NCBI GenBank assembly: GCA_025349905.2
Contig: MU624632.1
Span: 1 to 38,088, forward strand
DNA from: Blastocladiella britannica
Lineage: Eukaryota > Blastocladiomycota > Blastocladiomycetes > Blastocladiales > Blastocladiaceae
Length of the DNA: 38,088 bases
Direction of reading: 5' to 3'
Part shown: in pieces, positions 1 through 9,656 of the stretch
Position numbering within the stretch: the stretch's first letter is position 1
How the letters are laid out: each line of letters opens with the position of its first letter
Position numbers and translations under genes: made by a program
The notes under the pieces: model-generated
Seen by the model: only the letters and a program-made list of their open reading frames with translations
Told to the model about the DNA's origin: nothing
Databases searched by the model: none

Positions 1-37
1 CATTGACCATGACAGCGGCCAGATCTTCCGCGTCTGA
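1..37 (+). CDS. C-terminal end of a plus-strand gene (partial)
   Basis: Only the last eleven codons are inside the window. They read IDHDSGQIFRV followed by TGA at 35-37 and then an A-rich tract typical of 3' UTRs here. The codons favour C or G in the third position (GAC, AGC, GGC, CAG, ATC, TTC, CGC, GTC), as in the other genes, which is why I take the stretch as coding. The gene would converge on the ARS2 gene, with 33 bp between the two stop codons. The fragment is too short to assign a family. Confidence 0.4.
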   Translation, partial: IDHDSGQIFRV

Positions 38-70
38 AAAAAAAAAAAATTGAAATAATTAATCGATCGA

Positions 71-2431
71 TTAGTCGTAATCAAGCACAACGTCGTTCTC
101 CACAGGCGCATCCAGGTCATTATAGTACTTGAGGGCCCGCGGGTCTTGTTCGCGCGCGTCCGGCGGCGGCGGACCACCCACCGACCCCGCGTAGTCGCGG
201 GGCGAGTGCGGGCCGTAGCGAGAGCGTGGGTCCGGAAGCGGACCACCGGGACGAGAAGGAATCAAGCCGCCGTTGCTGCGATCTTGTCCGCCGCGGTATT
301 CAGCGCCACCATTGTTCCGGTAGTCGGGCCCAGCGCCGCGCCGGCCGCGCGTGTCCAGGGGCGGCTCGCCCGGGAGTCGGAACGGCATGGTAGCCGAGAA
401 CCCGCCAATGGTGCCCTGGTGGCCGGACGGATCACGCGGCATCAAGTGGTGTGGGTCGAGCAAGAATGCGTTGATGTACTGGTTGTGGCCCACGACCGCG
501 GCGGTCTCGCCCACAATCAGGTCCGCGTGCTTGTTCTTGATGTGCTTGACCACAAACCCGACATCCTTGAACAGCTTCTCGCAGCCCTCGAACATGCACC
601 GGTACCGCCCCTCTTGCTCGCGCTTGGCCCGCTTCTGCATCGTCAAGTCGACCGCCTGCTCGTCCGTCAGCGCGCCCAGCGGCGCCATGTCCACGGGGGT
701 CGTTGGCGGCGTGAACCGCTGCGCGATCTTGGCGTCAAACTTGGCCAGCAACTGGGCGGTGCGCTCCGCGTGGCGTTCGCTGGCGGCGACCGAGGCTCCC
801 GAAAGGGCAGCCGCCGGCGCGGTCGTTGCCACGTCCATGGCATCCGAGACCTCGGCCCCAATCGCCGCCGACTCGTTCGGGTTGGTGCCCATGTCAGTCG
901 GGTTCACTGCCGCTGCTGCGGGGATAGCGCGCGGCTGGCGGCGGTACACAATGTCGCCGCACTTCCACAGCAGCTCCTCGGGGCTCTCGGCCTCCATGCC
1001 CGCCGAGTAGTAGCAGTACAGGTGCACGTTGCGGAGGTACATGATCAGCTTGTCGAGACCCACTTTCCCTGCCGCATCCGGGTATTTTTCCTGCAGCAGC
1101 TCGACGCCCTGGAAACCGTACTCGGCGTCCAGGTGCTGGGCCGCCATCAGCACGCGCTCCCAGTCAATGGCCATGCGCTCCAGCTTGGTGAAGGCGTCTA
1201 CCACGGTCACGCGGCACTTTGGCGGCGGCGACAGCGGGATCGAGACCGTGAGGTTGTACAAGACCTTGGCCTCGGGAGCGGCGCCAGAGGCAGCAGCAGC
1301 GGCGGCGTCCACGTCCATGGAAGCGGTCGAGATTTCGGTGGCAGTGGACAGCGCGGCCGCGGCGGCGGTCTTGGCGGTGGTCAGTTGGTCCTGCACCTCA
1401 CGCACGCGCGCCAAGGCCCCCTCGGCGTCGGCGGGCGAGTTGAAGACCACCCACGCGGTGCGCGGGCCTAGGGCAAAGTGCTGCGACGCGGCATTGTAGT
1501 GGCCCGAGGGTCCCGCGCGGTCGGTGGTGGACGGCACGCGCGGCTCCGAGAGCGTCAGGTACGCAAACCCGGGCAGCGGCTGGAAAAACGCCAGCAGCTC
1601 GAGGCGCTTGACGTGCAGCGGCACCGACTTGATGTGCACGGTGCGCAAGTGCGCGTCGGCGCGGTCAGCAATGAAAGGCGGAAGGGTGCCGACCATGGTG
1701 GCCGGGTCCTCGTCGGGCAGCGCGTCAAGGTCAATGGCGTCGTACTTGCCGGACGGCAGGTCCTGCTCCACAAACTTTTGGTACAGCCTGCGCTTCATTT
1801 CGGCCACAAAAGCGCCGCGCACCGTGGCCTTGAGTTCCGGGTGGTATTTTTCCACCAGCCAGTCCTCGCCCTCATGCGCCAAGAAGAACTTGCGCTGGAA
1901 CCCGCGCACCCACTGCGACTTGTACGCCTCGTACCGCGACATGATCTCCGAGTACTGCTGTGCGTCCTCCTCGCGGTCCTGCGGCCGCTCGCCCAGCTCG
2001 TTGGTGTCGCGCAGCCACTGCGCAAACGTCTTCCAGTCAATCAGGTAGTCAAGCAGCATCGGGTCGGTCGTCAGCACCGATCCGCGTCGCCCACCTCGGC
2101 CGCCGCCGCGGGATGCGCCATTGTCGTCGCCGTACGTCTCGCGGTACGCTGGACGGTCGCGGTCGCGCGGATGGCCACCGCCGCGGTCGTATCCGGGCGA
2201 GCGCGACGAGCGGCGTCCGCGTCCACCTCCGCCTCGGCCTTTTTTACGTTTATTTATCAGTTAATCAGTTCGCTTAAAAATAGCGACCAATACAATACAA
2301 AAAAAATACGAACCGTTGGACAGGTCCGAGTCGTGGCGGCCGCGCGGCGGGCGCTGGGGAATCAGGCTGCGAGCATCGACGCTGAGCTCCTCGTTGGGGC
2401 GCGAACGGCCAAACTCGTCAATGTGTGCCAT
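71..2431 (-). CDS. ARS2/SERRATE-like zinc-finger RNA-processing protein
   Basis: Two exons: 2431-2314 and 2238-71. The 75-nt intron (GTTCGT...AAAAAAG) restores a Gly-Arg-rich frame. The product is about 761 residues. The first ~95 residues are an RGG/RS-like tail; the rest matches the ARS2 plan, with an RRM-like middle and a C2H2 finger near residue 590 (YRCMFEGCEKLFKDVGF, then H-x4-H in VKHIKNKH), the hallmark of ARS2/SERRATE. The C-terminus is Gly/Pro/Arg-rich and ends in DVVLDYD. In known members ARS2 binds the nuclear cap-binding complex and links it to RNA processing or decay; that role is transferred by family. The start ATG is the first Met in the spliced frame. It is divergent from RAD51 with about 600 bp between starts. 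Family call good, detailed role inferred. Confidence 0.88.
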
Positions 2432-3031
2432 GACGGATAGAATCTTTGCATTGTGTGTGGGTTGTTGATTAGTGTTTTTTTTTTGGGTTGTGCTTTCACT
2501 CTCTCTTTCGGTGGGTGGTGTGGCAAGGATAAGAATGGGAGGAGGTAGGTGGAGGGAGTAGAAGCAAGATCAGTAAAGGGTGGGCGAAGAATATGACGGA
2601 CGTGGGTGGGTGTGGTCAGGTCAGTAGAATGAAAAAGAGGAAAAGAGGGACAAGGCAGGGCGAGGGCGAGGACTGAAATATATAAATATATATTCCAGAG
2701 ATCGGGTCGGAGGCGCGGGGAGTGTGTGGGTGTGCAGGCGGTGGGGTGGAGTGGACGAACCTCGAGCACGGTGGTCGGCCGGTTTGGAAGAGCTGATTTC
2801 AAGAAATTTGGCGAATCACAACCATCGATCCTCTGCCCACGTTGAGGACGATCAGGGCCAACCATCCATCCTCGTACTCGCACAGCCATGGACGATGCCA
2901 CGAGTGGGGTAACTCTTGGCGGTTGGATGTATTTTAAATGACTCCTTCCAACATTAAAATACAAATCTCACACTCCAATTGTCTTTTCTCTCTTTCAACG
3001 GCCAACCACAAACTCAAAGTAAAAGAAAAAA
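2432..3031. promoter_or_regulatory. Divergent intergenic region, ARS2-like / RAD51
   Basis: 600 bp between two divergent start codons, without a convincing gene. A TATA-like A/T box lies at about 2677-2694 (core TATAAATATA). On the minus strand the ARS2-side leader is pyrimidine-rich near 2470-2530. The RAD51 side has a CT-rich then A-rich leader at about 2985-3031, giving an A-rich context (AAAAAAATG) at the start codon. I saw no clear cell-cycle element such as an ACGCGT box. Confidence 0.4.
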
Positions 3032-4404
3032 ATGACCTCCCAGCAAATGCAATCGGGCATGACTGGCCACACCATGACTGGTCACACCGGCACCATGGAC
3101 GACGAGTTTGCCTCTCAGCAAATGGCCGGCCCGCTGCCCGTCTCGCGACTTGAGGTATTATAGGCCTCCTCATTTTTCACTGCAAAGTATATGCTCATCG
3201 AGAAAAAAAAATGCGAAATGAATGCAGGGTTTCGGCGGTATTTCGGCCGGAGACATCAAGAAACTGGCCGAGGCCGGATTCCACACCATTGAGGCGGTGG
3301 CCTTTACGCCCAAAAAGGCGCTGATTGAGATCAAGGGTATCTCAGAGGCCAAGGCCGACAAGATTCTTGCCGAGGGTATGTCTTAAATTCTGAATGTTGT
3401 TCAAATGACTCCCAATCTCATGTACAAATTTATGCAGCATCCAAACTGGTCCCCATGGGATTCCGAACCGCAACCGACGTGCACGCTCGCCGATCAGAGC
3501 TCGTGCACTTGACGACGGGTTCAACGGAGCTTGACAAGCTCCTTGGCGGTACCCTTTATTTTCTTCATTTTGCCGTTATAGGAGACTCACATAAGGATGA
3601 TATAGGTGGCATCGAGACTGGCTCCATTACCGAGCTATTTGGTGAATTCCGCACGGGCAAGACCCAGCTCTGCCACACGCTGGCAGTGACGTGCCAGTTG
3701 CCGATCGAAATGGGCGGCGGAGAGGGCAAGTGCATGTACATTGACACCGAGGGCACGTTCCGTCCCGAGCGTTGCCTTGCTGTGGCCGAGCGGTACATCA
3801 CACCTTCTTTATCTCATTGCATGGATTCTGTCTCATTCCGAAAATATCACAGATACAATATGGACGGCAGCGAGGTCTTGGAAAACATCGCCTACGCGCG
3901 CGCATTCAACTCTGACCACCAGTCGGCGCTTTTGATCCAGGCGTCGGCCATGATGGCCGAAAACCGGTATGCCCTGTTGGTGGTGGACAGTTCCACGGCG
4001 CTGTACCGTACCGACTTTTCCGGTCGAGGCGAGCTCTCGGCCCGTCAAATGCACCTGGCGCGGTTCTTGCGTGCGCTATTGCGTCTGGCTGACGAGTTTG
4101 GCGTGGCAGTGGTTATGACCAACCAGGTGGTGGCGCAGGTCGATGGTGGAGCCGCCATGTTCTCGGCCGATCCAAAGAAGCCGATTGGCGGCAACATTAT
4201 GGCGCACGCTTCGACGACGCGTTTGTATTTGCGGAAAGGACGCGGCGAAACGCGTATCTGCAAGGTTTGTTTGTCTCATCCTTCTCGGATCTTTGGCTCC
4301 ATTCTCACGCAGTTTGCAAATAGGTGTACGATAGTCCGTGCCTCCCCGAAGCCGAGGCCATGTTTGCGATTACCGCTGACGGTATCAGCGACGCACAAGA
4401 GTGA
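3032..4404 (+). CDS. RAD51: RAD51 recombinase
   Basis: Six exons: 3032-3154, 3228-3375, 3438-3548, 3606-3792, 3853-4264 and 4324-4404. The introns are 57-73 nt with GT-AG ends, and all phases close to a 353-residue protein; human RAD51 has 339. A Gln/Met/Thr-rich tail of ~40 residues precedes the helix-hairpin-helix DNA-binding region (residues ~42-90). The RecA core has Walker A GEFRTGKT at ~140-147 (Lys146), the ATP-cap region [12 protein letters not shown], Walker B LLVVDS at ~230, and the eukaryotic [11 protein letters not shown] loop-1 segment. The C-terminus reads [11 protein letters not shown]. It forms the nucleoprotein filament that carries out strand exchange in homologous recombination. 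FRPER and the full-length N-terminal domain favour RAD51 over DMC1 or paralogues. Start: first ATG after the A-rich leader; a second Met lies five codons on. Confidence 0.96.
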
Positions 4405-4549
4405 ATATTCTTTTCTTTGTGTTTGAATGAAAATCATTCGATATTTTACATCTTCAGCAAAAAAAAAATTATGGTACACAAAAGCCAGCCAGCCAGCCAG
4501 GATGGGAATCAAAAGGACAAAAGAAAGACAAGAAAAAAAAGAAGATAGC

Positions 4550-5953
4550 CTACACCTCGTGCAAGCATTCGCGCACCACTTGCTCGGCGTCGATCCACTC
4601 TTGCTGGTTCCCAACCGCGGCTCGGATCCAGTGCGGCGCCGCCCACACTTCTTTGATTGGAGCAGTGCGCACATTGACGACATGCTCGAGCAAGAGGAGC
4701 CCCGTGACGCCTGGTGCGGTGCTCGTGGCCCGGATATGGCCTAACAGCCGCTGGATCATCTCGATCTGAACGCTGCGCAGCGTCAGAGCCACACGACGCC
4801 GCAGCGGCATACGTTGGAGCATCGCCGGCCACCGCTCATCGCCATCAGCTGCGGTAAACGGTGTCGGCATGGTCGATTCTGCGGGCGGATTCGCAGGAGG
4901 CGACGGTGGCGGCGACGGAGGCGACGAAGGCAATGGTGCCGCTGATCGCTCGTCTCCTCCCGGTACCGCCGCCAGCATGCCCAGACACAGGTCCGGCGCC
5001 GCACACATGATTTCAAACAGCGCGGCACTGGGCGCGATCCCTGCCAGCCGGTACTCGAGCGCGTCCAGGACCGCCCATTCGCACGCGACCACGTGTGCGG
5101 CATGGACCAGCGGCCGCCGCGCGCTCGCCGCATCCTCGGCGCCGTCGACCCACGGCCCACCACGGTACGCGGCCTCGACAAGCGACTGGATCAGGGACGG
5201 CGCCGGGATCACGTACTCTTCGCCGTACTTGGCCGCAATCACCAAGCACACGGACGCCAAGAGAAACGGCGGCGCCCGGTCCGGAGCAGGAGGGGCGGCA
5301 GTACCCTCTCCACTGCGCCGCGGCCGTTGGTGGTGGTACACGCGAGGATCGTACCGAACAATGGGACCGATAATCTGCGCTGCCAATTCGACCGGCAGTT
5401 GCAGCGAGTGGTTGAGGACCGCCATGACCCGATCGAGGTACTGGATGGCCAAAAACACCGTCTCGGGACAGAACCGGAACGCTTCGTGGCAGGCGTTGGT
5501 CTCGATGAGCCAATGCACGACCAGCAGACGCTTGGAAGACGACCAACGGATCCCGCTGGTGCACGGCGGAGGCGGAGGCTGCGGCTCTGCGATGACCGGA
5601 CGAGGCATGTGTCGTTGATCATGGACATGATGGCCCCCACCTCCCCCCACCCCCACCATGTATTGCTCGGCGGGTCGGCAGGCATGACGCATGCGCGAAG
5701 GGCACCGGTCAGTCGAAAGGGATTGTAGGTCGCGGGCGGCGGCGGTTGCTGAGCACCATCCCCATGGATTGTTGCCCTTGCGCAGGGACACCGATGGCCG
5801 CGGCGAGTCCTGGAAAGGGGAGCGGAGGACGAACGCACGTGCTGCCTTTGCGATGCGCTGCTCGGGCGAATCGGGTGGCTCAATATCACCCCCACTGTCC
5901 GCACGACAGTGCTGCGATGTGTGCGCCACTGCATTTTTTTTTGTTGGATTCAA
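4550..5953 (-). CDS. Cyclin (cyclin-box protein)
   Basis: Single exon, 467 residues. The N-terminal ~125 residues look disordered, with a Gly/His stretch. The cyclin box starts near residue 128: KRLLVVHWLIETN corresponds to the MRAILVDWL helix, PETVFLAIQYLDR to the second helix, and LASVCLVIAAKYGEE to the helix carrying the lysine that contacts the CDK. A ~25-residue Pro/Arg-rich insert (RVYHHQRPRRSG...) separates helices, and a Pro/Ser-rich loop with SPPSPPPSPP lies near residue 345. The end is REC LHEV-like, without a clear second box. It should bind and activate a cyclin-dependent kinase; whether it is G1 (Cln/D-like) or mitotic cannot be decided. It converges on RAD51, 145 bp between stops. 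The start is the first ATG after an in-frame break; the conserved part does not depend on it. Confidence 0.82.
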   Translation of the reverse strand: MNPTKKNAVAHTSQHCRADSGGDIEPPDSPEQRIAKAARAFVLRSPFQDSPRPSVSLRKGNNPWGWCSATAAARDLQSLSTDRCPSRMRHACRPAEQYMVGVGGGGGHHVHDQRHMPRPVIAEPQPPPPPCTSGIRWSSSKRLLVVHWLIETNACHEAFRFCPETVFLAIQYLDRVMAVLNHSLQLPVELAAQIIGPIVRYDPRVYHHQRPRRSGEGTAAPPAPDRAPPFLLASVCLVIAAKYGEEYVIPAPSLIQSLVEAAYRGGPWVDGAEDAASARRPLVHAAHVVACEWAVLDALEYRLAGIAPSAALFEIMCAAPDLCLGMLAAVPGGDERSAAPLPSSPPSPPPSPPANPPAESTMPTPFTAADGDERWPAMLQRMPLRRRVALTLRSVQIEMIQRLLGHIRATSTAPGVTGLLLLEHVVNVRTAPIKEVWAAPHWIRAAVGNQQEWIDAEQVVRECLHEV

Positions 5954-6515
5954 ATGAATGATCTGCTCTCGTGAAGGAAATAGGTTTCGACTCGACTCCT
6001 GGCTATTGGCGACCGACGCTCCAAGAGCGAAGAGCGAAGTACAAAAATGGGGACAAACGTACCAGCAAACGGACTCTCCAGCGCACGAGCAACGATGACA
6101 GCCATAGGCGCCTGCTCACCAAGCGCACATGCACCATCCTTGTGTCCACTTTGTTCGTAGGTAGTTACAGTCGTCAGCATCATTGCAAGGGCATCAATAA
6201 ATGACGATTGTCGTGCAAAGAAAGAGCTCGTCCGTGGCACAACCATTTGTCATGTTTTGTGAGGGCCCGTCCTCCGCATGAAAAAGGAGGAAAAAGAAAA
6301 GAAAATACCCGGTAGAAAAGGTCAACTTGATTTGGGGGCACGACCTTCCCGAATGCGACAGTTTGTGGGCCAGGCACCTTGGCTCCATTTTTTTCATTTT
6401 CAAATTTTTTTTTTCTGCTTGCGCGGCATTTGTCAGGGCCAAGCGCAATTTCGCGGATAATGAGAAGACCTTACCGTGGCCCGAGGACACCAGAAAAAAA
6501 GAAGTGCAAAAAAGT
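5954..6515. other. Intergenic region upstream of the cyclin, downstream of the ankyrin-like gene
   Basis: About 560 bp holding the cyclin promoter and the 3' flank of the ankyrin-like gene. It has several A- or T-rich runs (6275-6300, 6387-6415). Short open frames on both strands lack the codon bias of the neighbours. I recognise no RNA gene or repeat. Confidence 0.4.
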
Positions 6516-6521
6516 TTTATT
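6516..6521 (-). terminator. Poly(A) signal AATAAA of the ankyrin-like gene
   Basis: On the minus strand AATAAA begins 6 nt beyond the TGA of the gene at 6528-9086 and is followed by T-rich sequence. This is the canonical eukaryotic cleavage/polyadenylation hexamer. Confidence 0.5.
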
Positions 6522-6527
6522 CAATAT

Positions 6528-9086
6528 TCAGAGGGTTTGCAAGTACGCAACAATATCGGAATGGCCGGCCTGCAGCGCAGCCTGCTGGACGAGCCCGACG
6601 TCATACTCGGGCTGATCCGCCAGCACGCACTTGACGAGATCGAGATCGCCCGACTGGACGAGAGCGACCATATCCACGCCTGAGCCGCTAAAGAAATGGG
6701 GGACCGAGGAGGCGCTCCGGCAGAGCATGGCCCAGACCATGGTCCACTGGTGCTTGCGCACCGCATACGCGGTCCACAGTACCCCGGCCGTGAGGCGCCA
6801 ATCAAGCTTGTCGTGGAACACTTGCGCCAGCAGTTCAAGCGCTGGCCAGTGGCCGTCGTCGATCAACATGGTGCCCGCCGTGTACACGTCGTTGGGGACA
6901 TATTGGCCATCTGCCGCTAGCTTGACGAGTTCGGGCCGGTTGTTCTCCGCAGCGGCTTGCACCAGCATGTTGATGAGCGACTGCGTCGACCGGTGGTCGA
7001 CCGCGTTGGTTCCAATCCGCTGAAACAGGTGCAGCAGGAACAAGGACGAGTCGGCCTCGAGAGCATGCGCGGCCTCCAGTGCCGACTCGAGTGCCACTTC
7101 CACCGTGGCCGGATCAGCGCAATGGAACGCGGCCGTGGCGTACAGTAGTCCCGCAGTTGGCAGCTGCTCGGGCGCGGCATCCCGCGTCATTTCTCGCAGC
7201 GCCCGGTGAACAGCGGCCATATGTGCGGCGTGCCACCACGGACACAGCGGGTGCGACATGAGCGCACAGAGCACGTTCGATGCTGCCGGCCACACGTCGT
7301 CACGAACCGCCGGCGCCGCGCGCGACCACGAGTGCGCGGCCGAAGCGGCCATCACCAGCGCCCACAAGAGAAACGCCGCAATCGTGGTGTCGGCGAGCGT
7401 GGTGCCGGGGGAATCGAGAGACAGCTCGGCCACCACGCGGGCCACGTCCAGGCGTGTGGCGGCCGTCACCAGAATACGCAACTGCAAGGCAGAGAGAAAT
7501 GCACGCGCGTCCTCGCCCCCAGACAGCGCCAACTGCGTGGCAGTGGCCGACCGCAGGAAATCAGAGTCGGTTTCGTGCGTCGCGCGGAAAAAGAGCTGGC
7601 GGGAAACGTGTTGCAGCGGCACTGGGATCGCGCGGAGGGGTTTCGACGTGCTACGGAGGCGGGCAAAGGTGGATGCATCCGTAAACGCGGCCAGCGACTC
7701 GAAAACAAGCGCAGGAACCAAATGAAATGGAAAGGAGGTGCCGGCGGGCGGTGGGGTGAGGAGAGCGGGGGGCACCGGTGACTGGCGTGACGTGTGTACG
7801 TGGACATCCGCCCAGTCGCCGAGACTTTGATCCATGAGCGCGGGCAGGTGGGCGAGGCTTGCGTGCAGGGGCTCACAGGTGGAGTGGTCGCGGAGCGCCG
7901 ACTTCCACCACCCAAATACGGGGAACCGGTAGTGGGCAGCCAGGTAGCGTGCGGCTTCCCAGTTGCCAGAAGCGAACGCCTCGTCGGTCAGCGAAAACGC
8001 CATCTCGGGACGAACCATGGGTCGCATTGCCCTGTTGACGGCCTCAATGGTCTCGGCGCACCCGGAAGCAATAGCCGCGCTCATGAGACGATTGGTAGCG
8101 ACGAGCGGGTCGCTGATGTGACGGAATTGTGAGCAGGCATCCCGCATTCCTCGGAATGCAAGGTGATTGCCGTCCTCGACCACCATCTCGAGCAGCGGGA
8201 GGAGCTGGTCTGGTTCGACTGGAAAGACGGACCCAGCGTGCTTGCAGAGCCAGATTAAGAGATTGCGGCCATCACCAAGGACGACCTTGCGTAAAAAAGT
8301 GTCCACCGAGAGGTGATTGCGATCCAAGGTCGCGAGGACGCGAGGAACAATCAACTGTGCGACGTTCGGATCGGGATTCATGGCCGCCGCCGAGGCTATG
8401 AGGGCCAAGGTGCGTTCCGCCGTTTCGCCGTCATGGTTGTCGTCCATGGTCATGAATGAGTCACAGAGAATGGCAAGGACCGGGGAACGGCGCTGCAGGG
8501 CACGCGAGACCAGGATCAGGTCCATGGCCGGGAGTGGGGCCAGTGCAAAGATGGCGAGAAGGTTTGACAAGAGGCCGAGATCGCTGCCGCTGTCCTTTTG
8601 CGTCGTTTCCCAAGCGGGGTTGGCGTTGCAGCGGTCGAGGAGCAGCGAAAGGGCGTCGAGGTGGCCGTGGATGGCGGCAACGACGGCCGGCGCGTGCGGG
8701 GGGTCGAGTACCAAGTGGTCGAGGTCGATGGCCGAGTAGATCGTCGAGTGCTCGGTCTCGTCGACCGATATGTCGCCGTCCGAGTTGTTGGCAGGGTTGG
8801 GCTTGAAAAAGTCGGCGGCGGAAATGACAGCGTTGGGCCCCATCAGCGCAAAGGACTCGGTGTACGTCTCGGCGACGCCTTGCATTGGCGTGGTACCGAC
8901 TTCATCATCGTCTCCATCGTCATCCTCCTCGTCGTCGCTTTCAGCTTCATCCTTGTCTTTGCGCGCAAAGGCGTCGGTACGAGCTAATGGGTCTATGAGC
9001 GGGTTGCGGGCCAGGATCTCGCGCACGGCTGCCAGATCGTTGCTCGCGGCGGCGTGCGTAAGGTCGATGAGGGCGCTCTTTCTCAT
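6528..9086 (-). CDS. Ankyrin-repeat-like protein of unknown function
   Basis: A single uninterrupted frame of 852 codons with strong GC3 bias, so a real gene. The N-terminus resembles the first helices of an ankyrin unit (ALIDLTHAAASNDLAAVREIL). Then come an Asp/Glu-rich stretch (~residues 46-65, ESDDEEDDDGDDDE) and further ankyrin-like units (APAVVAAIHGHLDALSLLL; near the C-terminus VQSGDLDLVKCVL and QAGHSDIVAYL). The middle is Ala/Leu-rich helical sequence that I cannot assign. An F-box-like segment may lie near residue 470 (FHLVPALVFESLAAF), but it is weak. Ankyrin stacks are protein-binding scaffolds; no catalytic motif is visible. Its start codon is 41 bp from the divergent F-box/WD40 gene. 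Confidence 0.72.
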   Translation of the reverse strand: MRKSALIDLTHAAASNDLAAVREILARNPLIDPLARTDAFARKDKDEAESDDEEDDDGDDDEVGTTPMQGVAETYTESFALMGPNAVISAADFFKPNPANNSDGDISVDETEHSTIYSAIDLDHLVLDPPHAPAVVAAIHGHLDALSLLLDRCNANPAWETTQKDSGSDLGLLSNLLAIFALAPLPAMDLILVSRALQRRSPVLAILCDSFMTMDDNHDGETAERTLALIASAAAMNPDPNVAQLIVPRVLATLDRNHLSVDTFLRKVVLGDGRNLLIWLCKHAGSVFPVEPDQLLPLLEMVVEDGNHLAFRGMRDACSQFRHISDPLVATNRLMSAAIASGCAETIEAVNRAMRPMVRPEMAFSLTDEAFASGNWEAARYLAAHYRFPVFGWWKSALRDHSTCEPLHASLAHLPALMDQSLGDWADVHVHTSRQSPVPPALLTPPPAGTSFPFHLVPALVFESLAAFTDASTFARLRSTSKPLRAIPVPLQHVSRQLFFRATHETDSDFLRSATATQLALSGGEDARAFLSALQLRILVTAATRLDVARVVAELSLDSPGTTLADTTIAAFLLWALVMAASAAHSWSRAAPAVRDDVWPAASNVLCALMSHPLCPWWHAAHMAAVHRALREMTRDAAPEQLPTAGLLYATAAFHCADPATVEVALESALEAAHALEADSSLFLLHLFQRIGTNAVDHRSTQSLINMLVQAAAENNRPELVKLAADGQYVPNDVYTAGTMLIDDGHWPALELLAQVFHDKLDWRLTAGVLWTAYAVRKHQWTMVWAMLCRSASSVPHFFSGSGVDMVALVQSGDLDLVKCVLADQPEYDVGLVQQAALQAGHSDIVAYLQTL

Positions 9087-9127
9087 CTCTTTCTTTCAGC
9101 ACAGATCAACTGCTCAAAAAAACCAAG
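9087..9127. promoter_or_regulatory. 41-bp gap between two divergent start codons
   Basis: Only 41 bp separate the ATG of the ankyrin-like gene from that of the F-box/WD40 gene. The stretch contains TCTTTCTTTCAG on the plus strand, which looks like a 3' splice site, so the F-box transcript may have a 5'-UTR intron that starts inside the divergent neighbour. No TATA box is visible. Confidence 0.45.
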
Positions 9128-9154
9128 ATGTCGTCGCCGGCCCCGTCTGCCCAA

Positions 9155-9188
<34 letters not shown>

Positions 9189-9625
9189 CAACCTTCTCAC
9201 CGCACCCCGGCACCCCGACCTCCAGCTCGCCGCCGTTGGATGCCATGGACATTCCCGCCCGCACCCCACCGCCGCCGCCACTTGCGTTGCATTCTGACCC
9301 GCACATTCATCACCAGCAAGACTTGCATGCGCTCCTGTCCAGCGCCGTCACAGGCCTGGGATGCTCGGTCCCTGGGAACGACACGAACTCGACTGGTGCC
9401 GCGCTTGCTGCTGCCACAAATGCCCCGACCGCCGCCTTTTCTGCCGCCACCTCGGCCGCGACCCAGCAGACTCTGATGCCGTCGGTCGATGCCATGCTGA
9501 ATCTGGCGGGAAAAATGCCCGAGCACGATGTTGCTGCGCTCCTGGCCCGCCTGCTCTCGTACGACTGTGTCCCATTTATTCAATTGACTGGTCACATCCC
9601 TCACCGATGAAAAACTTCATCTTCC

Positions 9626-9656
<31 letters not shown>

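Noticed and set aside
146..1471. Long plus-strand open frame of ~440 codons
   Set aside because: It is antisense to the ARS2-like gene, Arg/Gly/Val-rich and without a domain; it comes from the GC-rich complement of a real exon.
2362..2964. 200-codon minus-strand frame overlapping the ARS2 start
   Set aside because: Its composition (Thr/Pro/Leu/His from C/T-rich DNA) and position fit the ARS2 5' UTR and promoter; the correct frame is fixed by the splice to the RGG region.
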